Source: Pseudomonadota bacterium
GTDB lineage: Bacteria > Myxococcota > UBA9042 > PHBI01
Assembly (NCBI GenBank): GCA_005772945.1
Contig: SXIE01000042.1
Location: 1 to 29,734 of the forward strand
Direction of reading: 5' to 3'
Length of the DNA: 29,734 bases
The notes under the pieces were generated by a model, which ran no database searches, had not been told where the DNA came from, and was given only the letters and a program-made list of their open reading frames with translations. A program made the translations under genes and the position numbers. Shown piece by piece: positions 10,301 through 18,048 of this stretch (its first letter is position 1; every line of letters starts with the position of its first letter).

Positions 10301-12585
10301 TCAGCCTGCGCCTGCGCACGCAATGGGGCGTGCCCGTCCATATCCCGTTCGGCTTCCAGGCCTGGCTCGGCTGGGCGACCCCGGGTGGTTCGCCGATCGA
10401 CGTACAGCCCTACCTCGACTACCTCCCGCGCGAGGTCCTCGCTGACGACATCTTCGGCGCCGACGACGTCGACACGTTCCTGGCCGATCACCCCGCGGCA
10501 GCCGAGCTCTTCGCTCACGCCCAGAGCGAGGGCTACGCGCCGACCGGCGTCGGCCGTCACGTCGCGTACAGCGACGCCAGCGCGGTCGATCTCCTCTGGC
10601 TCGTCCGCCCCGATTCGCGCGAGGCCGCGGTCATCGACGTCACCAGCGACGGCGCCATCGGCTACCGCCTCGAGCCCGGGCGCTTCTCGCTCGTCGATGC
10701 CACGGGCGGCTTCACCTGCGAGGCGGCGACCGGCGACTGCATCGGCTTCGGCGCCTGGGCTCAGGTCCACAGCATCACCCAACAGGAGTGCCTCCGGAGC
10801 TGTCTCCTCGAGAAGATCCCCGGCGATCTGCTCGGCGACATCTTCAAGTTCTGGAACATCATCGGCGGAAGCGCCGACTGCGCCGACTGCGCCGGCAGCT
10901 CCGACCAGGCCTCCTGCGAAAAGTGCTTCGGCGCCAACTACATCCCGCTCGGCTCGAGCACGGTCGACGTGGCCGCCTGCGCGCGCGACTGCATCGCCTG
11001 CGACGAAGAGCAGCGCGCCGGCAATCCCACGCCGACCACGTGCCACGTCTGCACGCCCGGTGACAAGCGCTGGTCCTGCGACAAGATCAGCGGCTGGCTC
11101 AACCCGGCCGGCTGGGTGCGCACCTACGAATGGACCTACACCGAGTGCAACTCGTGGGGGATCTGGGGCCCCGTCGACCACACCAGCTGCCGCGGCCTCG
11201 ACTGCCAGGAATGCAACCCCGGCAAGTGCGAGCCGCCCGACGCCGCCTGCACCCAGATCCCCGCGCTCACCGCCGGCGACCCCAACGACAAGGTCGGCCC
11301 GCGCGTCGCGATCGCCGGCGACACCCTTGCCTACACCATCCACTACGAGAACGTCGGACTCGGCACCGCCTACGGGGTCTACGTGATCGACGAGCTCCCG
11401 CCCGAGCTCGACGAGACGACCCTCACGCTGCCCGCGGGCGCCCATTTCCTGCCCCGATCACGGCGCGTGACCTTCCGCGCCGGCGACCTCGCCCCGGGCG
11501 CGACCGGCTCGTTCGACTTCACGATCAAGGTCAAGGCCGAGACCCAGCTCGACACCGAGATCGTCAATCGCGCCTGGGTCGTCTTCCCGAGCGTCCCGTC
11601 CCAGACCCCGACCAACCCGGTCGTCTCGATCGTCCGCGCCCTGCGCGCCGACGACCAAAAACTCGCGACCGCGCAGCGGACCCCGCTCGCCATCACGCTC
11701 ACGGGCAACGACGGGACCGGCCCCGCGACGACCTTCACCGTCCTCTCCGGACCCGCCAACGGCACCCTCGGCGGCACCGCGCCCGCCCTCACCTACACGC
11801 CGGCGCCGAGCTTCGACGGCCTCGACCAGTTCACGTTCGTCGTCACGCGCGACGCGCTCACGAGCGCCCCGGCGACGGTCACGATCCGCGTCGACGCGAC
11901 CCCCGCCAATACGACCGCGCCGACCGTCGTCGCCGTCGCGCCGGCCGCCCAGAGTGCGGTCCGCGCCGATACGGCCACCGACCTCCCGGGAGGGACCTAC
12001 GCGCCGACCATCATCGCCTACATGAGCAAGCCCCTCGACCCGACGACCGTCACGCCCACCAGCGTGCGGCTCCTCCGCGGCACGACGCCCGTCCCGAGCG
12101 AAATCCGCTGGAACGGGCTCGACCAGAGCATCGTCCTCTTCCCGCTGGAGCCCCTCGCACCCGGCGAGACCTACGAGGCCGAGCTCGCGACCCCGCTCGC
12201 CGACAACAGCGGCAACCACCTCGCGGCCGCCTACCGCTGGACCTTCACGACCTTCCCGGTCGGCGACCTCGCGGTGAGTCCGGCCGCGCTCGACTTCGCC
12301 GCGATTCGCGTCGGGAGCGCCGCACGGCGCGCGCTGCATGTCCAAAACACCGCGGCCACCCCGACGACCATCAGCGCCGTCACTCTCGGCGGCAGCGACG
12401 CGAGCGACTTCACGGTGACCGACGACGGCTGCAGCGGCATCACCATCGAGCTCGGCGGCAGCTGCCAAGTCGAAATCCTCTTCACCCCCACTGCGCCCGG
12501 CCCCAAGGCCGCGACCCTGACGCTGACGTCGTCCAGCGCCGTCACCCCGACCCTCGCGGTCGCGCTCGCCGCAACCGCGTCGTAG
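7324..12585 (+). CDS. Giant exported VCBS/FG-GAP protein with DUF11 and ASH-type domains
   Basis: This 1,753-residue protein starts at GTG 7324, with GGAGG just upstream. A signal peptide ends near Ala-His-Ala24. Residues about 30-790 are VCBS/FG-GAP repeats with many DxDGDxxxD calcium loops (ADLDGDGTLDALTG), probably beta-propellers. Then come a DUF11/CARDB-like domain (796-905), a related beta domain (917-1015), and a Cys-rich block (about 1130-1315) with more than 20 Cys and several CxxC pairs. These are followed by a second DUF11 domain opening with GDPNDKVGP (1319-1436), a cadherin-like domain (1440-1530), a Big_5-like domain (1533-1645) and a final ASH/HYDIN-like domain (1647-1753). It is surely secreted or on the surface, with calcium-stabilised adhesion a reasonable guess. 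It ends at TAG 12583-12585, but the same frame continues into a MYXO-CTERM-like tail, so the present end may be a nonsense truncation. Confidence 0.88.
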   Translation: MTTSSRYTPMLAIALLTATATAHADQVSFVEPRALPVPLLSGGDGLGGVAVADFDGDTRPDIAVTYNNQDRNYLGVLLNDGGGAFQAPVSQFTGSNTGGAGMIARDFDGDGVMDVAVAFPTLRQVLFFQGRGDGTFARPRPSPVRHRCTGMQVGRLDGDAFVDLVTVNPQDNSVSVLLGNGDGTFHPATATGFDPVDVNPQTLAVADVTGDQIPDLLVGSYDAQSVGVLAGTGDGTFLAPTAHDARGQVTALALGDFDGDTHTDVLIGVAGGPRTHAIALMRGTGGGAFAPPADADFLPTEAFPARYYIENTAPDLDGDHLPDAVFGARANLVAVVRGSPSGVSLAHYVASPGPTTPAGAPDGNAVNAAAIADFNGDGALDILTASSDIYGGRMGGLALLSGDPAAPGTFRAPRSYFARVGWPVGTRGLLLGEFTNDAHTDLLAFSGTFDVMAGAGDGTFPAPPTLALGTVSGPGEFYNTLRAADLDGNSKPDLVWIGTGGVQGGPGPRYLIAYADDSGAFANDRVAVYPTPWGAGQNLQIADLDGDADLDLVFFAIAGGAPSHGEFEIFLNDGPATHAFTRLPGKPATGTLAFYPASGFVLGDFDADGALDLVTHAATGYTYSSRYLFFKGNRDAATGHGDGTFQPEVDFAVDLPPYTEFTDMRAADLDHDGHLDLVGGGAWGGVWVLRGDGQGGFAAPTVFDTGGGVRDLRIIDLDGDGELDLASATNHGVSVLTGLGDGNFTAPLLFAVGHGDASSFDLADLDGDGTLDALTGSSATNNDDFVVLRGDSGPRADLALTAGVTPATFDASETVLTFTFTATNKGPDAAPAALVRVPTRVGEILLDATTSVGTCQPAPDAVTCALGALAPDASATVTLQVVGARAGALGLSASIASTTADPATGNNSAVATAQSVDRVTIEAPANLEVGAMQDFVVRYVNTDMATRAGSVLVFDLPMALDYISSSKGGTYYRLGHRVFWRLGDLPPQTGGSVSLRLRTQWGVPVHIPFGFQAWLGWATPGGSPIDVQPYLDYLPREVLADDIFGADDVDTFLADHPAAAELFAHAQSEGYAPTGVGRHVAYSDASAVDLLWLVRPDSREAAVIDVTSDGAIGYRLEPGRFSLVDATGGFTCEAATGDCIGFGAWAQVHSITQQECLRSCLLEKIPGDLLGDIFKFWNIIGGSADCADCAGSSDQASCEKCFGANYIPLGSSTVDVAACARDCIACDEEQRAGNPTPTTCHVCTPGDKRWSCDKISGWLNPAGWVRTYEWTYTECNSWGIWGPVDHTSCRGLDCQECNPGKCEPPDAACTQIPALTAGDPNDKVGPRVAIAGDTLAYTIHYENVGLGTAYGVYVIDELPPELDETTLTLPAGAHFLPRSRRVTFRAGDLAPGATGSFDFTIKVKAETQLDTEIVNRAWVVFPSVPSQTPTNPVVSIVRALRADDQKLATAQRTPLAITLTGNDGTGPATTFTVLSGPANGTLGGTAPALTYTPAPSFDGLDQFTFVVTRDALTSAPATVTIRVDATPANTTAPTVVAVAPAAQSAVRADTATDLPGGTYAPTIIAYMSKPLDPTTVTPTSVRLLRGTTPVPSEIRWNGLDQSIVLFPLEPLAPGETYEAELATPLADNSGNHLAAAYRWTFTTFPVGDLAVSPAALDFAAIRVGSAARRALHVQNTAATPTTISAVTLGGSDASDFTVTDDGCSGITIELGGSCQVEILFTPTAPGPKAATLTLTSSSAVTPTLAVALAATAS

Positions 12586-12801
12586 CCAGAGGCCGAGGCG
12601 AGCGTCGAAACAGGCACCGCCGACCCCCAACCCGACGCGAGTACGCCCGACGCGACCCATCACCACGGCGGCTCGGGCTGCGGCTGCGACGCGAGCGGCG
12701 GCGACCCCGACGCAGGCCCTGCGCTACCGCTCGTGGCGCTCGCCGTCCTCGCCGCCCTCGCTCGCCGGCGGTCGCGGACGGGACCGACCCGACTCCAGTG
12801 A
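12586..12801 (+). pseudogene. In-frame MYXO-CTERM-like tail cut off by a TAG stop
   Basis: Read in the same frame as the preceding giant gene, the 71 codons after TAG 12583-12585 encode an Ala/Glu/Asp/Pro-rich linker, HHHGGSGCGCDASGG, a hydrophobic helix (ALPLVALAVLAALA) and a basic RRRSR end, with TGA at 12799-12801. Cys motif, one membrane helix and Arg cluster in that order are the MYXO-CTERM sorting-signal plan of Myxococcota. No independent start or ribosome site was seen. The obvious explanation is that it was once the C-terminus of the giant protein, for example GAG changed to TAG. Readthrough or a base-call error are alternatives. Confidence 0.75.
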
Positions 12802-12831
12802 CTGGAGCTGGGACTCCAGTGACTGGAGTCG
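12790..12831 (+). terminator. Long hairpin of two 21-nt repeat units at the end of the VCBS gene
   Basis: Two 21-base units, each containing the near-palindrome CTCCAGTGACTGGAG, fold together into one stem. The arms CGACTCCAGTGACTGGAG and CTCCAGTGACTGGAGTCG pair over 17 base pairs with one G-G mismatch and a six-base loop CTGGGA. The stop TGA of the MYXO-CTERM tail (12799-12801) is inside the 5' arm. There is no U-run, so factor-independent termination is not assured; RNA 3'-end protection is another possibility. Confidence 0.55.
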
Positions 12832-13190
12832 ACCGTCAACGTCTTCGCGCGGGAGATTGACGCGCCGCGTCGCCCATGAAACGGAGCTGCGCCGAGATCG
12901 CGATTCGCGGGGCCGGCGCGCGGCTACGCGAACGCGGCCGTGACACCGTGCGGTCCCGCGGTGGATTGGCGGCCTAGCAATTTGCGGCCACCTTGCGCGG
13001 CCATCGCGCGGCGTTCGCGATGGGCACACGCAGCGGCGGCGCAGGATGCGGGTACACGCGGGGCGGCGCGCCGACGACGCTGCCCCACCGCGGCGCATTG
13101 CTCGACTTGCCCGACTGCACGCGCTACCGCGGGCGCAGACCGGGCCGGCGACGCCACCGGGATCTTTGCGCGCGAATGCAAACGCGACGT
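12832..13190. other. Convergent intergenic region with no supported gene
   Basis: This stretch lies between the two convergent giant genes. Open frames exist in several readings, but none has a ribosome site, domain or protein-like composition. Near its right end, at 13166-13187, is a TTGCGCGCGAATGCAAACG stretch resembling the one at 28320-28338. In particular, no small immunity-type gene is visible downstream of the RHS gene. Confidence 0.5.
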
Positions 13191-13231
13191 CCAGTCACTG
13201 GAGTCGGCGTGCAGTCGCTGGAGTCGCCCGA
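13191..13231 (-). terminator. Degenerate copy of the 21-nt hairpin repeat after the RHS gene
   Basis: Two diverged units with period 20 (CCAGTCACTGGAGTCG and GCAGTCGCTGGAGTCG on the plus strand) lie about ten bases beyond the RHS stop. In the gene's direction they read CGACTCCAG-type units, the same orientation as at the other two sites. Pairing is weaker here, with only CGAC/GTCG and CCAG/CTGG blocks preserved. Confidence 0.4.
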
Positions 13232-13239
13232 ACAGGGGC

Positions 13240-16200
13240 TCAGGGAAACTCCCAAATCGTGGGGAAGCCCGCGCCCATGATGTTGTCGAACGAGCCGCCC
13301 TGATCGCGCTCTTTGTCGAGACGGAAGAACTCCCAGATCAGCTTGAGGGTCACTTTGCGCTCGGCCGAGTCACCCTTGAGCGCCAGGCCGATGGACCCAA
13401 TTTGGATGCCGCACGGGGCGAGCGGCTTCTGGATCGTGGCCTGCCCGGCGACCTTCGCGGCGCCCTTGTGGATCTCGAGCGCCATCGACTGTTTCGAGAC
13501 GGCCTGGCCGCGGAGCGGCGCCCACTCGAGCTCCATGTCGACATTCAGGCCGGGGAAGTTGTCCTTGTAGAACGGGGTCACGCCGAGGATGAGCTTCGCG
13601 CCGTCGGGCAGGTGCAGCTCCTGGCCGAACTTGATCCCGCCCGTGGAGAACACGTTCACGAAGAACATGATCGCGTCCGGGATGAGGATCAGGTGACCGA
13701 TCGCCTGGGCGACCTGCTGACTCTTACATTTGGCGACGACCGATCGCACCATGCTCTTGAGCGTGTTGAGCCCATTCTGGAGGGCGCTCGAGATGTTGAT
13801 CTCCATCACCGAGAAGAGGCCGCTCGGGTCCAGCTTGTTGATCGGATCGGCGTCCGCGTACTGGTACGGGTTGAAGCTCATCGGGCGCGTTGGTTCCCCG
13901 GCATGCGCATCGCGCGAGAGGAACGTGCCCGTCGCGGGGTCGTAGCTGCGCGCCCGCAGGTCGTAGGCGCCGGCGCCGGGCTCGAAGCGCTCGCCCGCGA
14001 AGAGGTACGGATGCTCGCTCGCACCTGCGTGCGCGAGCGTCTCGCCAAAGGGCAGGTAGTCGTAGCGGTCGCTCACGGCGCCGCTCTCATCGAGCAGTTG
14101 GCGCGTATTGCCGTGGCCGTCGTGGACCGGCCAGGCTTTGTCGCCGCCCTGTTCGCTCGCGAGGAGGCGCGTGCCCCAGGTGTAGGCGGCGGCGACGTCG
14201 CCGTCGGCGCCCCGCTCTTCGAGCACCTGATCATAGCCGGTCGGGCTCCGCCGATCGTGCACGAAGCGGGTCACGGTACCCCCGCTTGCGCGCTCGACGC
14301 GGCGCCCTTCGACGTCGTACGCGAACGAGGTCGTCGTGCCGCCGGTGCTGACCGATGCGAGCCGATCGAATGCGTCCCAGGCATAGGTCACGGTGGTACC
14401 GCCGCCGCTCATGCCGAGGCGATTGCCGCGCGTGTCGTACGTGAACGTCCGCGTGACCCCGCCGGTCGTGGCGCTGAGGAGCTCGTCGCCCGAACCGAAG
14501 GCGGAATCGGTCGTCGCGCCGTCACGCACCTCGCGCACGCGGTTGCCAACGGGATCGTACGCATAGCTGTGCGCGAAGGGGTTCGTGCCCGTGCGCGTCA
14601 CCGCGACGAGTCGGCCGGGCGCGTCGTAGTCGTACGTCTCGACCGCACCGTCGAGTGCTTCGAGGCGCGTGCGCTGGCCGCGCGCGGACCACGTCGCGAC
14701 ATAGCGCGCGAGCGTGTCGGCGCCGTTTTGGACCTCGACTTTCAACGGGCGGCCGCGCGTGTCGAACGTCGTCGTCTGCGTGACGCCGCTCGGCAAGGTG
14801 ACGCGTATGGGGTGCCCGGCGCGGTCGTAGTCGTAGCGCACGACGTCAGTCCCGCGCGTGACGCTCGCCAGGCGGTCGAGCGCGTCGTAGGTGTATTTCG
14901 TCGCGACCCCGTCGACCGCGACCTCCTCGAGGCGCCCGCCGTCGAGGTAGCGATACTCGACCTCGGCGCCATGCGGGTCGACGATCGTCGCGAGCCGGCC
15001 GTCTGCGTCATAGGTCATCTCGGTCGTGCCGCGCCCGTCGGTCGTGGTCAGCGGCAAGCCGCCCGCCGACCAGGTCACCGACTCGCTCAGCGCGCCGGCG
15101 ACGCGGCGCGTGACGCGGCCCATCGCGTCGTGCTCGAATGTGACCGTGCGCCCGTCGAAGCCGGTGCTGCTGACGACGCGGCCGGCAGCATCATAGGCGA
15201 GGACCTGCACACGCCCGCCGGGGATCACGCGGCGCGTCGGGCGCCCGTCGGCGTCATACGCGAACGAGGTGGTGCGCCCGAGCGCGTCGATGCGCGCGCG
15301 CAGCTCGCCGAAGGCGTCATAGACGAAGCGTGTCTCGGCCGCCGTTTCGGCCGTTTCGCCCGGCTCGCCGGGCTCGATCACCGAGATGAGCCGCCCGGCA
15401 CCATCGTACGCAAAGCGCTTCGTGTGTCCGTCCTCGTCGGTCTCGGCGACGAGCCGCCCGGCGGCGTCGTAGGCGGTCGCGCGCACGCTGTCGTCGGGAT
15501 GGATCGTCTGGGCGGGGAACCCGGCCGCGTCGTACGTCGTGCGGGTGCGCGCGCCGTTTGCGTCGGTCAACACGGTGCGCCTGCCGGCGAGATCGAGCTC
15601 GTAGGCGAGCTCGGGGCGCACCATGGCGCCGCTCACGCCGTCCTTCACCTCGGGTAAGATGACGCGCACGACCCGCCCGGCCGCGTCGTGTTCGTAGTCG
15701 GTGCGGTGCCCCGCGGCGTCGGTCGCCGCCGCGATGCGCCCGCCGGGGGTCAGCGTCAGGCGCTCGATCACGACGCCGTTCCTGCGCGTCGCGACCTTGC
15801 GCCCGAGCTCGTCGTACTCGGTCGCGGTGATGACGCCCGACGCATCGGTCGCGGATACGAGCCGGCCCGCGAAGTCGTGCGCGAAGGTCTCGACGCCGCC
15901 GTCGGGATGGCGCTGCTCACTCAAGAGGCCCCGTGCGTCGTAGACGAACTCCGTGCGCGCCCCGAGTGGGTCGACGATCGCGGTGCGCTGCCCCGCCGCG
16001 TCGTACTCGAAGTGCGTCGTCGCGCCCGCGGCGTCGGTCGCGGCCGTGACCTGGCCGTTCGCGTCGTAGACCCAGGTGGTCGTGCGCGGGGCACCGCCGT
16101 CGAGCGGCAGGCGGCGCTCGGCGACGAGGTGCGCGCTCGCGTCGTAGTCGAGCTCGGTGCGCTCGAGTACCACCCCGGCCGCGTCGACGGTCTCGATCAC

Positions 16201-18048
16201 GCTGACGTTGCCGCGAGCGTCGTAGGTTTGCCGCGTCACGGTGTCGCCGATCTGCGCGCGCGTCACCTGGCCGCTCCCGCCATACGCGAAGCTCGCCGAG
16301 CGCCCGCCCGCGCTCACGAGGCCGATGACGTTGCCGCGCGCGTCGTACGTGTAGGTGGCGACGCGCCCGATCGGATCGACCGAGCGCACGAGCTGGCCGT
16401 CGTCGAACGTGTTCGTGCGCGTGATCGCCAGCCGGTCGGGGTCGATCACTTCGACGAGCAGGTTGCCGTCGCTGAAGTCCGACTCGGTGCGTACGCCGTC
16501 GGCGTCGACCGCGAGCGTCGGGTTGCCGGACGCGTCGTAGGCGTAGACCACCGCGGTGTCGGTCGCCACGCCGCCGATCGTCACGCGGCCGTCGACGCCG
16601 ATCACGTTGCCGCGCGCGTCGTAGCGGAAGACGCGCGTCGTGCCGTCGGGATAGGTCGTGGTCATCGTGCGCACTTCGTCGTCGTAGGCGTGGCGCGTGC
16701 GTTGGCCCGCGGCGTCGGTCGTCGCGACGAGGCGTCCGCGCTGGTCGAACTCGCTGCGCACGACCGGGCGGCCGAGCGGATCCTCGATGCGCAGGAGACC
16801 GTGGCGCGTGTCGTAGAAAAAGCGCGTGACGTTGCCGAGCGCGTCGGTGTGGGCGACGAGGTCGCCGCTGGCGCTGTACGCGTAGCGCTGGGTCTGGCCG
16901 AGCGGATCGGTGAGTGCGGTGATGCGTCCGTAGGTGTCGCGCTCGAAGCCGACGCTCGCGTTGCCCGCGTGCGTGATGCCGTCCGCGGTGAAGGTGAGCG
17001 TATTGCCGTTGCGGTCGGTGACCGACTCGAGCCCCGCGGGCCCGATGAGGAAGACGCGGTCGTCGGCGGTCGCATAGCGGAAGCGGCTCGGCGCGTACGT
17101 TGCGAACGTGGTGTCGTCGAGCAGCGCGACCGGGCCCGGCTGCGGATCGGTGATCATCAGGAACTTGTTGTCGACGGACGCGAGCGTGCCGGTCGTGCCG
17201 GGGCGCGCGATGAACGCCGCGGTCACGAACGTGAACGGGATCAGGATCGATTGCGCCGGGGTCGGCGCGAAGTCGAAGGTCTCGACCTCCCCGCCGGGCA
17301 GCTCGATCGTGCATGTGTGCGCGCGCTCGGGCAGGAGTGCGAACGCGAGCCCGCCCTTGGCCGAGAACCAGCCTTCGCCGAGCGTCGGGGTCGCGCACTT
17401 CACCTTGACGCGCGTGAGCTCGAGGTCCCAGCCGACACCGAAGTCGCCGGGCGCCTTGTCGCGGCTCTCGTAGGTTCGGGTGATCGCGATCGGCAGCGTG
17501 CCGGTCGGAAGCGTCAGGTCGTTGAATGCGAGCGTGAAGAGGCCGAGCTTTTGCTGGCCATCGATGACCACGGTGATCTCGTGAGTGCTGCGCAGACCGG
17601 CGGCATCGAGCACCGTCAGACGTAGGAAATAAGCGCCGTTGACGAGGGTCGTGCCGTCGAGCTCGCCGAGCGTGCCGCCTTGGACCGGGTCCGTGCCCGA
17701 GGCGATCAGTTGCCAGTCGTTCGTGTTCGCGGGCGCGAGCTGGAGGTCGTAGCGCACGAGGTTGTCGTCGCTCGCGGTGCCGGTGATCGCGACCACGCCG
17801 AAGACGCTCTCGCCTTCGCCCGGCGAGGTGATCACCGCGGCCGGCGGGGTGGCGTCGCCTGCGATCTTGGCGGTGACGGTGACAGGTATCGACGCGTCGA
17901 CCGCGGCACGGGTCGCGGTGACGGTCGCGCTGCCGGCCGCGCTCGCAGTGACCGCGCCGTCGTCCGAGACGGTGGCCGCGTTGCCGCTGACCGACCAGGT
18001 GACCGCGCCGGTGATCTCCTGCGCGGAGCCGTCGGCAAAGATCCCCAT
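13240..18048 (-). CDS. RHS/YD-repeat protein, C-terminal part of a frameshifted giant
   Basis: The open frame from ATG 18048 gives 1,602 residues. Residues 1-60 are the second part of a BIG2 Ig-like domain (GIFADGSAQEITGAVTWSV). They are followed by another Ig-like domain (68-165), a DUF6531-like entry (LPTGTLPIAITRTYESRDK) and a long YD-repeat barrel, about 330-1390, with units such as TYDARGNVIG and FAYDADGRPTRR. The RHS core lies near 1365-1411: RARSYDPATGTFLSRD, then NPYQYADADPINKLDPSGL. The final 190 residues are a variable C-terminal domain I do not recognise. RHS shells usually encase a C-terminal cargo. This reading has no signal peptide and no ribosome site at 18048, and it starts in mid-domain. 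It therefore appears to be the downstream half of the lipoprotein gene that begins at 21329, displaced by one base. Confidence 0.85.
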   Translation of the reverse strand: MGIFADGSAQEITGAVTWSVSGNAATVSDDGAVTASAAGSATVTATRAAVDASIPVTVTAKIAGDATPPAAVITSPGEGESVFGVVAITGTASDDNLVRYDLQLAPANTNDWQLIASGTDPVQGGTLGELDGTTLVNGAYFLRLTVLDAAGLRSTHEITVVIDGQQKLGLFTLAFNDLTLPTGTLPIAITRTYESRDKAPGDFGVGWDLELTRVKVKCATPTLGEGWFSAKGGLAFALLPERAHTCTIELPGGEVETFDFAPTPAQSILIPFTFVTAAFIARPGTTGTLASVDNKFLMITDPQPGPVALLDDTTFATYAPSRFRYATADDRVFLIGPAGLESVTDRNGNTLTFTADGITHAGNASVGFERDTYGRITALTDPLGQTQRYAYSASGDLVAHTDALGNVTRFFYDTRHGLLRIEDPLGRPVVRSEFDQRGRLVATTDAAGQRTRHAYDDEVRTMTTTYPDGTTRVFRYDARGNVIGVDGRVTIGGVATDTAVVYAYDASGNPTLAVDADGVRTESDFSDGNLLVEVIDPDRLAITRTNTFDDGQLVRSVDPIGRVATYTYDARGNVIGLVSAGGRSASFAYGGSGQVTRAQIGDTVTRQTYDARGNVSVIETVDAAGVVLERTELDYDASAHLVAERRLPLDGGAPRTTTWVYDANGQVTAATDAAGATTHFEYDAAGQRTAIVDPLGARTEFVYDARGLLSEQRHPDGGVETFAHDFAGRLVSATDASGVITATEYDELGRKVATRRNGVVIERLTLTPGGRIAAATDAAGHRTDYEHDAAGRVVRVILPEVKDGVSGAMVRPELAYELDLAGRRTVLTDANGARTRTTYDAAGFPAQTIHPDDSVRATAYDAAGRLVAETDEDGHTKRFAYDGAGRLISVIEPGEPGETAETAAETRFVYDAFGELRARIDALGRTTSFAYDADGRPTRRVIPGGRVQVLAYDAAGRVVSSTGFDGRTVTFEHDAMGRVTRRVAGALSESVTWSAGGLPLTTTDGRGTTEMTYDADGRLATIVDPHGAEVEYRYLDGGRLEEVAVDGVATKYTYDALDRLASVTRGTDVVRYDYDRAGHPIRVTLPSGVTQTTTFDTRGRPLKVEVQNGADTLARYVATWSARGQRTRLEALDGAVETYDYDAPGRLVAVTRTGTNPFAHSYAYDPVGNRVREVRDGATTDSAFGSGDELLSATTGGVTRTFTYDTRGNRLGMSGGGTTVTYAWDAFDRLASVSTGGTTTSFAYDVEGRRVERASGGTVTRFVHDRRSPTGYDQVLEERGADGDVAAAYTWGTRLLASEQGGDKAWPVHDGHGNTRQLLDESGAVSDRYDYLPFGETLAHAGASEHPYLFAGERFEPGAGAYDLRARSYDPATGTFLSRDAHAGEPTRPMSFNPYQYADADPINKLDPSGLFSVMEINISSALQNGLNTLKSMVRSVVAKCKSQQVAQAIGHLILIPDAIMFFVNVFSTGGIKFGQELHLPDGAKLILGVTPFYKDNFPGLNVDMELEWAPLRGQAVSKQSMALEIHKGAAKVAGQATIQKPLAPCGIQIGSIGLALKGDSAERKVTLKLIWEFFRLDKERDQGGSFDNIMGAGFPTIWEFP

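Noticed and set aside
7123..11445. Very long minus-strand open frame opposite the VCBS giant
   Set aside because: It is the antisense shadow of a high-GC gene. The translation is almost only Gly, Ala, Asp, Glu, Arg and Val, with no domain, while the plus strand has clear calcium loops and Ig-like domains.
12583..12585. TAG read as pyrrolysine or another recoded residue
   Set aside because: One TAG just before a sorting tail, with no other evidence of recoding in the window; a nonsense change is simpler.
12832..13190. Immunity gene for the RHS C-terminal domain
   Set aside because: The small open frames here lack ribosome sites and protein-like composition.
12940..15657. Long plus-strand open frame opposite the RHS gene end
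   Set aside because: It is Arg/Ala/Gly/Val-rich without motifs, and its opposite strand has unmistakable YD repeats and the RHS core.
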